A stretch of 64,000 nucleotides of DNA from Streptomyces nigrescens (GCA_024349765.1 AP026073.1:6820001-6884000), one strand, 5' to 3'; counted from the first letter of the stretch, positions 51,421-60,784 are shown. Notes: generated by a model from the letters alone, not told the origin. Program-made: numbers and translations.

Positions 51421-52806
51421 ATGAATCCGCAGGGGGAACGCTGGACGACGGATCAGGTGCTGGCACTGGCGCCTGACGAGGCATCACGCAAGGCGAGCGG
51501 CCGGCTCGCGGCGCCCGGCCCGTGGTCGGAGACCGGCGCGGACGGCAGCGCGGTGTGGGGGCTGTGCAAGGGCAGCGGGAAGAAGCCGTATCAGGCGGTC
51601 GTGGACTTCAAGGGGCCTGCTTTCACATGTAGTTGCCCGAGCTTCAAGTTCCCGTGCAAGCACGCGCTGGGACTGCTGCTGCTCTGGGCGGGGGACGAGG
51701 GCGCGGTGGCGGCCGGCGAGCCGCCGCAGTGGGCCGGCGAGTGGCTGGCCGCGCGCCGGGAGCGCGCGGAGCGGTCGGCGGCCGGGCCGTCCGGTGCCGC
51801 CGCCACGCGCGCGCCGGCCGATCCGGAGGCCGCCCGGCGCCGGGCGGAGCGCCGGATGCAGCGGATCGGCGCGGGCGCCATGGAGCTGGAGCAGCGGCTG
51901 GCGGATCTGCTGCAGTCCGGCCTGGCCACCGCCGGCCGGGAGGGTGGCGGTAGCCAGGCCGACGGCGGCGGGGGACGCTCGTGGGACGAGACGGCCGCGC
52001 GGATGGTCGACGCCCAGGCGCCCGGTCTCGCCTCCCGGGTGCGGGAGTTGGGCTCGGTGGTGGCCTCCGGTGCCGACTGGCCGGCCCGCCTGCTGGAGGA
52101 GTGCGCGCTGCTGCACCTCCTCGAGCAGGGCTTCCTCGGTATCGACCGGCTGCCGGCCCCGCTGGCGGCCACGGTCCGCGCCCGGGTCGGGCTGACCACG
52201 GACGCCGCGGACCTGCTGACCGGCCCCGATGCGGCGCCGGTGCGGGACCGCTGGCTGGTGCTGGCCCAGCAGGACGGCGACGACGGCAGGCTGACCACCC
52301 GCCGGATCTTCCTGCGCGGCGAGCGCACCGGCCGGATGGCGCTGCACCTGTCCTTCGCCGGAGCCAACCGCCCGCTGGAGCTGGCGCTGCCCACCGGTCT
52401 GGTCATCGATGCGGACCTCGCCTACTACCCCGGCGCCCGTCCGCTGCGCGCCACCCTGGGCGAGCGGTACGCCCCGGCCACCCCGGGCCCGGTCCCGCCG
52501 GGCTGCGGTATCGACGCCGCCCTGGCCGCGTACGGCGATGCGCTGCGCGACGACCCCTGGCTGGACTCCTGGCCGGTGGTGCTCGCCGATGTCACCCCGA
52601 TACCGGGCCGCGACGGCCGGGGCTGGCAACTGGCCGACGCGGACGGGGAGTCGGCGCTGCCGCTGGACCCGCGTTGCCTGGGCGGTACGGGCGTCTGGCA
52701 GCTGGCCGCCATCTCGGGCGGCGCGCCGATCACGGTCTTCGGCGAGTGCGGCCACCGCGGCTTCCTTCCGCTGACCGCCTGGGACCCGTCCCCGGTGTCC
52801 CTGTGA
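51421..52806 (+). CDS. SWIM zinc-finger protein (YehQ-like)
   Basis: 461 aa. The SWIM motif FTCSCPSFKFPCKH gives CxCx6CxH with Cys70, Cys72, Cys79 and His81. The N-terminal RWTTDQVLALAPDEASRKAS is typical of family members. The remainder is α/β with no enzyme motif I recognise (LLHLLEQGFLGIDRLPAPL, RWLVLAQQDGDDGR). SWIM domains bind DNA or proteins. The ATG at 51421 lies directly behind a damage-type promoter. The DUF5691 gene follows 72 bp later, and the MoxR–DUF5682–VWA operon is divergent. Confidence 0.87.
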   Translation: MNPQGERWTTDQVLALAPDEASRKASGRLAAPGPWSETGADGSAVWGLCKGSGKKPYQAVVDFKGPAFTCSCPSFKFPCKHALGLLLLWAGDEGAVAAGEPPQWAGEWLAARRERAERSAAGPSGAAATRAPADPEAARRRAERRMQRIGAGAMELEQRLADLLQSGLATAGREGGGSQADGGGGRSWDETAARMVDAQAPGLASRVRELGSVVASGADWPARLLEECALLHLLEQGFLGIDRLPAPLAATVRARVGLTTDAADLLTGPDAAPVRDRWLVLAQQDGDDGRLTTRRIFLRGERTGRMALHLSFAGANRPLELALPTGLVIDADLAYYPGARPLRATLGERYAPATPGPVPPGCGIDAALAAYGDALRDDPWLDSWPVVLADVTPIPGRDGRGWQLADADGESALPLDPRCLGGTGVWQLAAISGGAPITVFGECGHRGFLPLTAWDPSPVSL

Positions 52807-52878
52807 CCCCGATTCCCGGCCGCGCCGGAGCGCGCGCTCCCGAGGATCCCTTCCACCACCGATGCCTGGAGGACGGGC

Positions 52879-54666
52879 ATGACGACCACCACCAGCCCTG
52901 AGACGAACCCGACACCCCCGGCGACCGCCCCGGCCCCCTGGCCCGACCTGGTGAGCGCGGCGCTCCTGGGCACCGAGCGGCGGCGGCCGCCGGTGGCCGT
53001 ACGGCCCGGGCAGAGTGCGGCGGCGGCCCTGCTGGACGCGGCCGCGGTGAGCACGGTGCGGCGCCGGGCCGCGCTGCGCCCCGCCCCGGCCGGTGAGCGG
53101 CCGGCCCCGGCCCCGGACGACCCGCGGCCGCCGCTGCCGCTCCCGGCGCGCCGCAGGCTCGCCCTGCTGCTCGCCGACCGCGGCGATACGGGAGGCGGCA
53201 GCCGCCGCGGCGCGGCCCCCGACCTGACGGAGCTGCTGCCCCAGTGGCTGGCCGCCGCCGGCGCGTACGGCTACCGCGCCCCGGAGGCCCTGCTGCCCGC
53301 CCTGCTCGACGCCGCCCGGGCCCGTACGGACCTGCGGCCGGCCGCGCTGGCGCTGGCCGGGCCCCGGGCGCTGTGGCTGGCGCGGCTCAACGACGCCTGG
53401 AAGTTCGCGCTCCGCGGGACCGGCGGCGCGGCCGTCCTGCCCGAGGGCGAGGCACCCGAGGAGATCGCACGGCGGTGGGAGGAGGGGCTGTTCGCGGAGC
53501 GGGTGGCCCTGTTGACGGCGGTGCGCCGCCGCGATCCGGAGGCGGGCCGGGACCTGCTGGCAACGACCTGGTCCACGGAGCGCGCCGAGGACCGGCTGAT
53601 GTTCCTCGACTCGCTGCGCGAGGAGCTCACGGCGGGCGACGAGCCCTTCCTGGAGCAGGCGCTGTCCGACCGCAGCCGCACGGTCCGGGCCACCGCCGCC
53701 GAGCTGCTCTCCGCGCTGCCCGGTTCGGCCCTCGCGGCCCGGATGGCGCAGCGGGCACAGGTCTGCGTGGGCCTGGATCCCGCGGCGGGCCCGGAGGCGG
53801 TGATCCGGGTCGAGCCGCCCCGGGAGTGCGATGCGGGGATGCAGCGGGACGGCGTGGTCTCCAAGCCGCCCTCCGGGCGGGGCGAACGGTCCTGGTGGCT
53901 GGGCCAGTTGGTGGAGGCGACGCCGCTCGGCGGATGGGAGGCGCGGTTCGGCGGCCGCGCTCCGGAGGAGATCGTCGCGCTCCCGGTGGCGGACAACTGG
54001 CGGACCGAACTGCACGACGCCTGGTGCCGGGCCGCCGTGCGCCAGCGGGACGCCGCCTGGGCGCGGGCCCTGCTGGGCGTGCCCGGCGCGCCGTCCCGGA
54101 CCGGCGAGGTCGCACCGGCCGGTTCCTCACGGGACCTGACCAAGCTGCTGACCGTGCTCCCGGACGGCGAACGGGCCGGCTGGGTGGCGGAGTTCATCGC
54201 CGCGCACGGCCTGTCGGACGCGTTCCGGATGCTCGGGGTGTGCGCGGTCCCGTGGGCCGAGCCGCTGGGCCGGTCCGTCGTCGACGCCCTGGACATCGCC
54301 CGGGACGCCGGCAGCTATCCGTGGAGCTTCAGCGGGGTGATGGGCCTGGCCGAGCGCTGTCTGGACCCGGCGGCGGCGGACCGGCTCGCGATGCTCACCG
54401 CGGTCACGGACGAGCCCGAGGGCGCCTCGCCCGGCTCCGGCGGCTACTGGTCCGAGGCGTTCCAGCGGCTGGTCGGCACGCTCCGGCTGCGCGCCACGAT
54501 GCGCGCCGAGCTCCTCCCGCCGCCGGATGCCGGGACCACCGGCGGCAGCGACCCGACCGCCGATGCCGCCGCTTCCCGTGCTGTCGCCGATGCCGATACG
54601 GCCGCCGGTGCCGGCACGGCTGGCTGTGCCACTACGGCCGCCCCGGACGACGGGTCCGCGCCATGA
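52879..54666 (+). CDS. DUF5691 protein (helical-repeat-like)
   Basis: 595 aa. It begins with a Pro/Thr-rich stretch, then WPDLVSAALLGTERRRPPVA, the conserved start of the family. The middle consists of regular helix pairs (ARRWEEGLFAERVALLTAVR, FLEQALSDRSRTVRATAAEL) suggestive of HEAT/armadillo-type repeats. It ends in an Ala/Asp/Thr-rich tail. It is encoded directly downstream of the SWIM gene, as in other clusters of this type that I recall. A scaffold role in the MoxR–VWA machinery is an inference. Confidence 0.78.
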   Translation: MTTTTSPETNPTPPATAPAPWPDLVSAALLGTERRRPPVAVRPGQSAAAALLDAAAVSTVRRRAALRPAPAGERPAPAPDDPRPPLPLPARRRLALLLADRGDTGGGSRRGAAPDLTELLPQWLAAAGAYGYRAPEALLPALLDAARARTDLRPAALALAGPRALWLARLNDAWKFALRGTGGAAVLPEGEAPEEIARRWEEGLFAERVALLTAVRRRDPEAGRDLLATTWSTERAEDRLMFLDSLREELTAGDEPFLEQALSDRSRTVRATAAELLSALPGSALAARMAQRAQVCVGLDPAAGPEAVIRVEPPRECDAGMQRDGVVSKPPSGRGERSWWLGQLVEATPLGGWEARFGGRAPEEIVALPVADNWRTELHDAWCRAAVRQRDAAWARALLGVPGAPSRTGEVAPAGSSRDLTKLLTVLPDGERAGWVAEFIAAHGLSDAFRMLGVCAVPWAEPLGRSVVDALDIARDAGSYPWSFSGVMGLAERCLDPAAADRLAMLTAVTDEPEGASPGSGGYWSEAFQRLVGTLRLRATMRAELLPPPDAGTTGGSDPTADAAASRAVADADTAAGAGTAGCATTAAPDDGSAP

Positions 54667-54689
54667 TCATGCTCGTCGCCCCCCGGGCC

Positions 54690-55148
54690 TCAGACCGCCA
54701 GCGAGCGCACGTTCGCGTTGACCCACTCCACGATCGAGGCGGTGGTCGCGCCGGGCGTGAAGATCTCGGCGACGCCCTGGGCCTTCAGCGGGGGGATGTC
54801 GGCCTCGGGGATGATGCCGCCGCCGAAGACCTTGATGTCCGCCGCGTCGCGCTCCGCCAGCAGCGCGATGACCTTCGCGAAGAGGGTGTTGTGCGCGCCG
54901 GAGAGGATGGACAGCCCGATCGCGTCGGCGTCCTCCTGGATCGCGGTGTCGACGATCTGCTCCGGGGTCTGGTGCAGCCCGGTGTAGATGACCTCCATAC
55001 CGGCGTCGCGCAGCGCCCGGGCGATGACCTTGGCGCCCCGGTCGTGCCCGTCCAGCCCCGGCTTGGCCACCACGACACGGATCGGCCCCGACCGGCCCGC
55101 CGCGCCAGGGGTCCCCGCCTGCGCTCCGTCCTGCCGAGCCACACTCAT
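54690..55148 (-). CDS. icmB: Cobalamin-binding small subunit of isobutyryl-CoA mutase type
   Basis: 152 aa from ATG 55148. It is a stand-alone B12-binding domain: [20 protein letters not shown] contains DxHxxG with the cobalt-ligand His35. It is followed by [17 protein letters not shown] and the dimethylbenzimidazole-loop [11 protein letters not shown]. The C-terminus [20 protein letters not shown] is very close to IcmB of streptomycetes, which with IcmA interconverts isobutyryl-CoA and n-butyryl-CoA and supplies polyketide precursors. The large subunit is not in the window. The stop is 24 bp from the DUF5691 stop. Confidence 0.82.
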   Translation of the reverse strand: MSVARQDGAQAGTPGAAGRSGPIRVVVAKPGLDGHDRGAKVIARALRDAGMEVIYTGLHQTPEQIVDTAIQEDADAIGLSILSGAHNTLFAKVIALLAERDAADIKVFGGGIIPEADIPPLKAQGVAEIFTPGATTASIVEWVNANVRSLAV

Positions 55149-55517
55149 CACTGCCTCCAAGCCCTGCACGGCACGGTGGTGCCGCCAAGCCGACAATCGG
55201 GCGCGCGACCGCGATCCGGCGGCCACGACGTGAACGAACGTTATCGCCAGCATCCAGTATCCAGCCGTTTCGTGACATCCGGCGAGGGGGAAATCACACC
55301 TGGGACACGTTCGCTACGCGCCGCGTTCCGTGCGTCGTACCGCCAGGGCCGGGCGGAGTGCGCGCGGGCCGGGCGCTCGGGGAGCCGCAGCCGGGCCGCC
55401 GCACCATCGATCGTCACGCGTATCGGGGCGAGTGCGCCCGTGCGCCGCCGCTCATGGCTTCCCACGAGGGCATCGGGGGTCAGCGCCGCCTGCCGCATGC
55501 CGTTCGGGAGGTCGGTC
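55149..55517. other. 369-bp divergent region between icmB and the lipase gene
   Basis: Holds promoters for both genes. GCATCCAGTATCCAG near 55250 is a short direct repeat (ATCCAG), and the 55300–55450 stretch is Arg-codon rich but has no sustained frame with family similarity. Nothing else stands out. Confidence 0.3.
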
Positions 55518-56318
55518 ATGCAGACCCTGCCCTGTCTTCGCACCACCCTCGTGGACCTCGCGGTCCTCGCCGGGCATCTGCTCCTCTATCCCACCGGCAT
55601 GTCCCGGGAGCGCCCCGTGCCAGGGCCGTCCCGCTCGGCGGAGGGCACCGTTCCGCTCCTCCCGACCGAGGGCCGGGCACATCCGCCCGTCCTGCTGCTG
55701 CACGGCTTCATCGACAACCGCTCCGTCTTCGTACTGCTGCGCCGTTCACTGCACCGCCACGGCTGGTGCCACGTCGAGGCGCTCAACTACTCCCCGCTGA
55801 CCTGCGACCTGAGGAAGGCGGCGGAGTTGCTGGGCCGGCATGTGGCGGACGTCTGCGCGCGGACCGGCCACCGGCGGGTGGACATCGTCGGGCACAGCCT
55901 GGGCGGTCTGATCGCCCGCTACTACGTCCAGCGGCTCGGCGGCGACGCCCGGGTCCGCAGGGTCGTCACCCTCGGCACCCCGCACGCCGGCACCCGCATC
56001 GCCCCTTTGATGTCGGCGCACCCGATCGTCCGCCAGATGCGCCCCGATTCCGAGGTGATAGCGGAGTTGTCGCTGCCGGCGCCGAATTGCCGGACGCAAT
56101 TTGTCGCTTTCTGGAGTGAGGCGGATCAGGTGATGATTCCAGCCACCGCGGCCAGAATCGATCACCCCGATTTGCTCGCCCACAACGTCCATGTCGCCGG
56201 TGTCGGACATCTCGCCCTCCCGGTGAACGGCACCGTGGCGGCCGGCATACGCGAGGCACTGGCCGCGGCGGCCCCGGCGGCCGGAGAGGGGGCAAACGGA
56301 GCCATATCCGTGGCCTGA
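55518..56318 (+). CDS. Alpha/beta-hydrolase lipase or esterase
   Basis: 266 aa from ATG 55518 with GGGAGG six bases upstream. It has the oxyanion loop LLLHGF, the nucleophile elbow GHSLGG with Ser127, Asp203 in SEADQVMIP and His231 in VGHLALP. The overall plan matches the EstA/lipase class 2 triacylglycerol lipases of actinobacteria (LGTPHAGTRIAPL). The N-terminus has a hydrophobic segment (LVDLAVLAGHLLLYP) that may anchor it in the membrane or act as an uncleaved signal. Substrate unknown. Confidence 0.82.
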   Translation: MQTLPCLRTTLVDLAVLAGHLLLYPTGMSRERPVPGPSRSAEGTVPLLPTEGRAHPPVLLLHGFIDNRSVFVLLRRSLHRHGWCHVEALNYSPLTCDLRKAAELLGRHVADVCARTGHRRVDIVGHSLGGLIARYYVQRLGGDARVRRVVTLGTPHAGTRIAPLMSAHPIVRQMRPDSEVIAELSLPAPNCRTQFVAFWSEADQVMIPATAARIDHPDLLAHNVHVAGVGHLALPVNGTVAAGIREALAAAAPAAGEGANGAISVA

Positions 56319-56380
56319 GGCCGCTTCGTACGGTGACGAGCGATCGAACAGACATCGAACGGGTCGCCAAGAACTCGCAT

Positions 56381-56467
56381 GGGCTCTGCCGAAAGGCGGC
56401 CAAATGCCCGGTCTCGGCGAGCCCAAAACCTGTGGAAGATTGTCGCCGTCGTGTACCGCCGGGTACA
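56381..56467 (+). promoter_or_regulatory. Structured leader upstream of the M23 peptidase gene
   Basis: Two hairpins lie 43–129 bases before the GTG. The first pairs GGGCTC (56381–56386) and GCCGA (56388–56392) with 56414–56424, an 11-bp stem with one bulge and a 21-base loop. The second is TGTACC/GGTACA (56452–56457/56462–56467) with a 4-base loop. It does not match the ydaO motif. Leader function is inferred. Confidence 0.4.
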
Positions 56468-56509
56468 GTCGCCGCTAATTCTCCTGCTGCCGAGGCGAAA
56501 GAGAAGTTG

Positions 56510-58243
56510 GTGAACGACCGTCACCCATCGGAGGCCACGCTTCCGACCGGCTCCGCTTCCGACGCCTCGTATGCGCACTATCCGGCCTACGAGTCCTACG
56601 GGCAGCAGCATTCCCCGGCAGGTGGCGCCGAATACGGCGACGGCGACCCCCTCTTCGGCTCGCTCCCCGGCGCGTACGACACCGGTGCCCACGCCACGGG
56701 CGGTTACGACACCGGCGGCTATCCCGGCGGGACGTACGACACCGGCGCCTACGACACGAGCACGTACGGCACGGGCAGCTACGGCACCACCGACTACGGC
56801 ACCGGGACCTACCCGGCGGCGGGCGACGGCTACGCCACCGGCGGGTACGACACCGGCAGCTACCCCACGGCGCAGTGGGACAGCGGCGCCTACGACCCGT
56901 ACGCGCACACCGCGTACGAGACCCCGGCGCAGGACCCGAGCGGCTACGACACCCACGGCGCCACGGTCTACGGCGTCGGCGGGTACGACACCGGCAGCTA
57001 CCCCACCACCGGCTACGACACCGGCAGTTACCCCGCCGGCGCGTACGACGCGTACGGGACGACCGGCGGCTACGAGACGGTGGGTACGCACGAGGCGTAC
57101 GGGACGACGGCCGGCTATGACGCCCTCGGGCAGCAGGCCACCGCGGTCGAGGAGACCGCGGCCTTCGAGACGGCGGCCTTCGAGACCGCGACCTTCGACG
57201 CCGTCGGCGTCGACGCGATGAGCACGGACCAGCTCGACACCGCGAGCTACGAAGCCACCGCGATCTGGTCCACCACCGACCAGCCGTTGATGGCCGGCAT
57301 CCCCGCCCAGCCCGGCCCGCCCCCGGCCGACTCCGCCACCTGGGACGACCGCGACGACACCGGCGGCCTGACCGATGAAGCCCACGACGGCGACGCCGCC
57401 GCCGTGGCCGAGGCCCCGACCCAGGCGATGCCGGTGACCTCCCCGGCCCCCGCCCCCGCTTCCCGGCGGGTCGCCGGGCCCGCCGCCGGGAAGCCGGTCC
57501 GCGGCCGCGGCCGGCGCCGCCCGGCGAAGCGTTCGGCGCTGCTGACCGTCGCCGTGCCGTCGGTCGCCGCCATGGGCGTCTGCGGGGTCGCCGCCGCGTC
57601 CGTCGCCGGTCTCGGCGGCAACGACAAGGACGACACCACCACCCAGGCCAGCGCGCCGGACCCGGGCGGCGTCCAGCGGACCGCGGCCAACAAGAAGCTC
57701 GACACCCAGCTCGCCGGACTCAGCGCCGGCGCCGACGACTTCCGCGACCGGGCCAGCCGCACCCAGGAACGGATCGACCTCAAGGAACGCCAGGCGCTGG
57801 AACGCAAGCGCAAGGAGCAGGAGGCCGCCCGCAAAGAGGCGCTGCGGCCGAAGTACGTCCTGCCGGTGACCCAGCACGGGCTCAGCGCGCTCTTCGGCCA
57901 GGCCGGCGTGAACTGGATGTCCGTGCACACCGGCATCGACTTCCCGGTCAGCTACGGCACCCCGGTCATGTCCGCCACCGACGGCACCATCCGCACCCAG
58001 TGGAACTCCGCCTACGGCAACATGGCGATCGTGACCGCGCCGGACGGCACGGAGACCTGGTACTGCCATCTGAGCAGCACCAAGATCCGGTCGGGTTCGG
58101 TCAAGGCCGGTGAGCAGATTGCCTATTCGGGCAACTCCGGCAATTCCACCGGTCCGCATCTGCACTTCGAGGTGCGTCCCGGGGGCGGCGCGGCGGTCGA
58201 CCCGATCCCGTGGCTGCGCAGCCACGGCCTCAACCCGAACTGA
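56510..58243 (+). CDS. M23-family metallopeptidase with long Tyr/Gly/Thr repeat region
   Basis: 577 aa from GTG 56510, with AAAGAGAAG upstream. Residues ~40–250 form a degenerate repeat of YDTGSYP/GGYDTG type. A basic stretch precedes a membrane helix (~345–370: LLTVAVPSVAAMGVCGVAAA), then a short coiled coil (QERIDLKERQALERKRKEQE). The LytM/M23 catalytic domain follows, with HTGIDFPV (HxxxD zinc ligands) and HLHFEV (HxH). It would cut peptidoglycan cross-links. It is convergent with pcrA. Confidence 0.88.
   Translation: MNDRHPSEATLPTGSASDASYAHYPAYESYGQQHSPAGGAEYGDGDPLFGSLPGAYDTGAHATGGYDTGGYPGGTYDTGAYDTSTYGTGSYGTTDYGTGTYPAAGDGYATGGYDTGSYPTAQWDSGAYDPYAHTAYETPAQDPSGYDTHGATVYGVGGYDTGSYPTTGYDTGSYPAGAYDAYGTTGGYETVGTHEAYGTTAGYDALGQQATAVEETAAFETAAFETATFDAVGVDAMSTDQLDTASYEATAIWSTTDQPLMAGIPAQPGPPPADSATWDDRDDTGGLTDEAHDGDAAAVAEAPTQAMPVTSPAPAPASRRVAGPAAGKPVRGRGRRRPAKRSALLTVAVPSVAAMGVCGVAAASVAGLGGNDKDDTTTQASAPDPGGVQRTAANKKLDTQLAGLSAGADDFRDRASRTQERIDLKERQALERKRKEQEAARKEALRPKYVLPVTQHGLSALFGQAGVNWMSVHTGIDFPVSYGTPVMSATDGTIRTQWNSAYGNMAIVTAPDGTETWYCHLSSTKIRSGSVKAGEQIAYSGNSGNSTGPHLHFEVRPGGGAAVDPIPWLRSHGLNPN
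56690..57120 (+). repeat. YDTGxYP-coding repeat region
   Basis: Multiple near copies of TACGACACCGGCAGCTACCC-like units occur, for example at ~56848, ~56985 and ~57015, encoding Y-D-T-G-S/A-Y-P motifs. Copies vary in spacing and third-position bases, so the array is older and partly diverged. It lies in the extended region before the membrane helix. Confidence 0.6.
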
Positions 58244-58265
58244 CCCCCGCCGTACCGTTCCTGCA

Positions 58266-58286
58266 GCGCCGGCCACCGGCCGGCGC
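58266..58286. terminator. Hairpin between convergent genes
   Basis: GCGCCGGCC (58266–58274) pairs with GGCCGGCGC (58278–58286) with a 3-base loop, between the M23 peptidase and pcrA stops. Confidence 0.7.
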
Positions 58287-58297
58287 CCGGAACTCCG

Positions 58298-60775
58298 TCA
58301 GAGCTTCTCCACCGGTGCGTACCGCAGCAGCAGCCGCTTGGGCTTCTCGCCGCCGAAGTCGATCGTCGCCTCGGCGTTGTCCCCGCTGCCCTTGACGGCG
58401 ACGACCGTGCCCAGCCCGAAGCTGTCGTGGGTGACGCGGTCGCCGACGGCCAGCGAGACCACCTGGCGGTCTCCGGTCCGGCGGGTGGCGAACCCGCTCG
58501 GTCCCTTGGCGCGGGACGAGGACAGCGAGGAGCCGATGCCCCCGCCGAAGCCGCCACCGCCGCCGCCCCGGGACGAGAGCCCGCCCATCGACGCGGACGG
58601 GGTCGCCGGGCCGGTCCGCTTCCACTCGACGTAGTCGTCCGGGATCTCCTCCAGGAACCGCGACGGCGGGTTGTACGAGGGCTGGCCCCAGGCGCTGCGC
58701 ATCGTCGAGCGGGTGACGTACAGCCGCTCGCGGGCGCGGGTGATGCCGACGTACGCCAGCCGGCGCTCCTCCTCCAGCTCCTTGGTCTGGCCCAGCGCGC
58801 GCATGTGCGGGAAGACGCCGTCCTCCATGCCGGTCAGGAAGACGACGGGGAATTCCAGGCCCTTGGCGGTGTGCAGCGTCATGAGGGTGACCACGCCGCT
58901 GCCCTCCTCGTCCTCGTCGGGGATCTGGTCGGAGTCGGCGACCAGCGCGACCTGTTCGAGGAAGTCGGAGAGGGTGCCGGGGTTCTCCTCGCCGCGGTCC
59001 TGCTCGAATTCCAGGGCGACCGCGGCGAGTTCCTGGAGGTTCTCGATCCGGGTCTCGTCCTGCGGGTCGGTGGACGCCTGGAGCTCGGCGAGGTAGCCCG
59101 TGCGCTCCAGGACGGCCTCCAGGATCGTGGCGGGCCCGGCGCCGGACTCCACGATCGTCCGCAGCTCCTCCATCAGGACGTTGAAGCGCTTGACGGCGTT
59201 GGCGGAGCGGGCCGCCATGCCGTACGCCTCGTCGACCCGGCGCAGGGCCTGCGGGAAGGTGATCTTCTCGCGGAGCGACAGGGCGTCGATCATCGCCTCG
59301 GCGCGCTCGCCGATGCCGCGCTTGGGGACGTTCAGGATGCGGCGCAGCGGGACGCTGTCCTCGGGGTTGGCGAGCACGCGCAGGTACGCGAGGACGTCGC
59401 GGACCTCCTTGCGCTCGTAGAAGCGCACTCCGCCGACGACCTTGTAGGGCAGCCCGACCCGGATGAGGATCTCCTCGAAGACGCGGGACTGGGCGTTGGT
59501 GCGGTAGAAGACGGCGACGTCGCCGGCCTTGGCGTCGCCGGCGTCGGTCAGCCGGTCGATCTCGTCGGCGACGAACTGCGCCTCGTCGTGCTCGGTGTCG
59601 GCGACATAGCCGTTGATCTTGGGGCCGGCGCCGGCGTCGGTCCAGAGGTTCTTGGGGCGGCGGTTCTCGTTGCGCTCGATGACCGCGTTGGCGGCCGACA
59701 GGATGGTCTGCGAGGAGCGGTAGTTCTGCTCCAGCAGGATCGTGGTCGCGTCCGGGTAGTCCTCCTCGAACTGGAGGATGTTGCGGATCGTGGCGCCGCG
59801 GAAGGCGTAGATCGACTGGTCGGCGTCGCCGACGACGCACAGCTCGGCGGCGGGGATGTCGGCGGTGCCGGTCCCCACGAGCTCGCGGACGAGGGTGTAC
59901 TGGGCGTGGTTGGTGTCCTGGTACTCGTCGACGAGGACGTGCCGGAAGCGGCGGCGGTAGTGCTCGGCGACGTCCGGGAAGGCCTGGAGGAGGTTGACCG
60001 TCGTCATGATGATGTCGTCGAAGTCCAGGGCGTTGGCCTCGCGCAGCCGCGCCTGGTACATCGCGTACGCCTCGGCCAGGGTCTTCTCGAAGCCGTCGGC
60101 GGCCGTCCCCGCGAAGGTCTCCTCGTCGATGAGCTCGTTCTTGAGGTTGGAGATCTTCGCGCTGAAGGACTTGGGCGGGAAGCGCTTGGGGTCGAGGTCC
60201 AGATCGCGGCAGACCAGGGACATCAGGCGCTTGGAGTCGGCGGCGTCGTAGATCGAGAACGAGGACGTGAAGCCGAGCTTCTTGGACTCGCGACGCAGGA
60301 TCCGCACGCAGGCGCTGTGGAAGGTGGAGACCCACATGGCGTTGGCGCGCGGGCCGACCAGCTGCTCGACGCGCTCCTTCATCTCGCCGGCGGCCTTGTT
60401 CGTGAAGGTGATCGCGAGTATCTGGCCGGGGTGGACGTGCCGCTCGGCGAGGAGGTGCGCGATGCGGTGGGTGAGCACCCGGGTCTTGCCGGAGCCGGCG
60501 CCGGCGACGATCAGCAGCGGGCCGCCGGTGTGCACCACGGCGGCCTTCTGCTGGTCGTTGAGCCCCTCGAGCAGCGCGGCGGGGTCGATGGCCGGGCGGG
60601 CGGCGCCGTCGCGGTAGTACGCGTCCCTGGGCACGGGCGCGTCGAACCGCCCGCCGAACAGGTCGGCGGGGATCTCCTCGGGGACCGGCCCGTGCTCGTC
60701 CTCGGGAGGCGGCGGGGGCTCCTCGTCCTTGTGGCCGAGGTCCGCCAGGAAGCTGTCGTCAAAGAGGCTGCTCAT
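58298..60775 (-). CDS. pcrA: ATP-dependent DNA helicase PcrA/UvrD
   Basis: 825 aa from ATG 60775. It is a superfamily 1 3'–5' helicase acting in nucleotide-excision repair, replication restart and removal of RecA or RNA polymerase. Motifs: Q-motif LNDQQKAAVVHTGGPLLIVA, Walker A GAGSGKT (92–98), motif Ia ITFTNKAAGEMKERV, Walker B VDEYQDTN, motif III VVGDADQSIYAFRGA, motif IV QNYRSSQTIL, motif V MTLHTAKGLEFPVVF, motif VI RRLAYVGITRARERL. The C-terminus has a Gly/Ser linker and a KOW/tudor-like end (GDRVTHDSFGLGTVVAVKG). The -10 of a damage-type promoter lies ten bases before the ATG. Confidence 0.96.
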   Translation of the reverse strand: MSSLFDDSFLADLGHKDEEPPPPPEDEHGPVPEEIPADLFGGRFDAPVPRDAYYRDGAARPAIDPAALLEGLNDQQKAAVVHTGGPLLIVAGAGSGKTRVLTHRIAHLLAERHVHPGQILAITFTNKAAGEMKERVEQLVGPRANAMWVSTFHSACVRILRRESKKLGFTSSFSIYDAADSKRLMSLVCRDLDLDPKRFPPKSFSAKISNLKNELIDEETFAGTAADGFEKTLAEAYAMYQARLREANALDFDDIIMTTVNLLQAFPDVAEHYRRRFRHVLVDEYQDTNHAQYTLVRELVGTGTADIPAAELCVVGDADQSIYAFRGATIRNILQFEEDYPDATTILLEQNYRSSQTILSAANAVIERNENRRPKNLWTDAGAGPKINGYVADTEHDEAQFVADEIDRLTDAGDAKAGDVAVFYRTNAQSRVFEEILIRVGLPYKVVGGVRFYERKEVRDVLAYLRVLANPEDSVPLRRILNVPKRGIGERAEAMIDALSLREKITFPQALRRVDEAYGMAARSANAVKRFNVLMEELRTIVESGAGPATILEAVLERTGYLAELQASTDPQDETRIENLQELAAVALEFEQDRGEENPGTLSDFLEQVALVADSDQIPDEDEEGSGVVTLMTLHTAKGLEFPVVFLTGMEDGVFPHMRALGQTKELEEERRLAYVGITRARERLYVTRSTMRSAWGQPSYNPPSRFLEEIPDDYVEWKRTGPATPSASMGGLSSRGGGGGGFGGGIGSSLSSSRAKGPSGFATRRTGDRQVVSLAVGDRVTHDSFGLGTVVAVKGSGDNAEATIDFGGEKPKRLLLRYAPVEKL

Positions 60776-60784
60776 CGCCCACCG

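Noticed and set aside
56381..56467. M23 leader as a second ydaO riboswitch
   Set aside because: It lacks the GGGGACCC, GGTGAATC and CAGCTAACC blocks.
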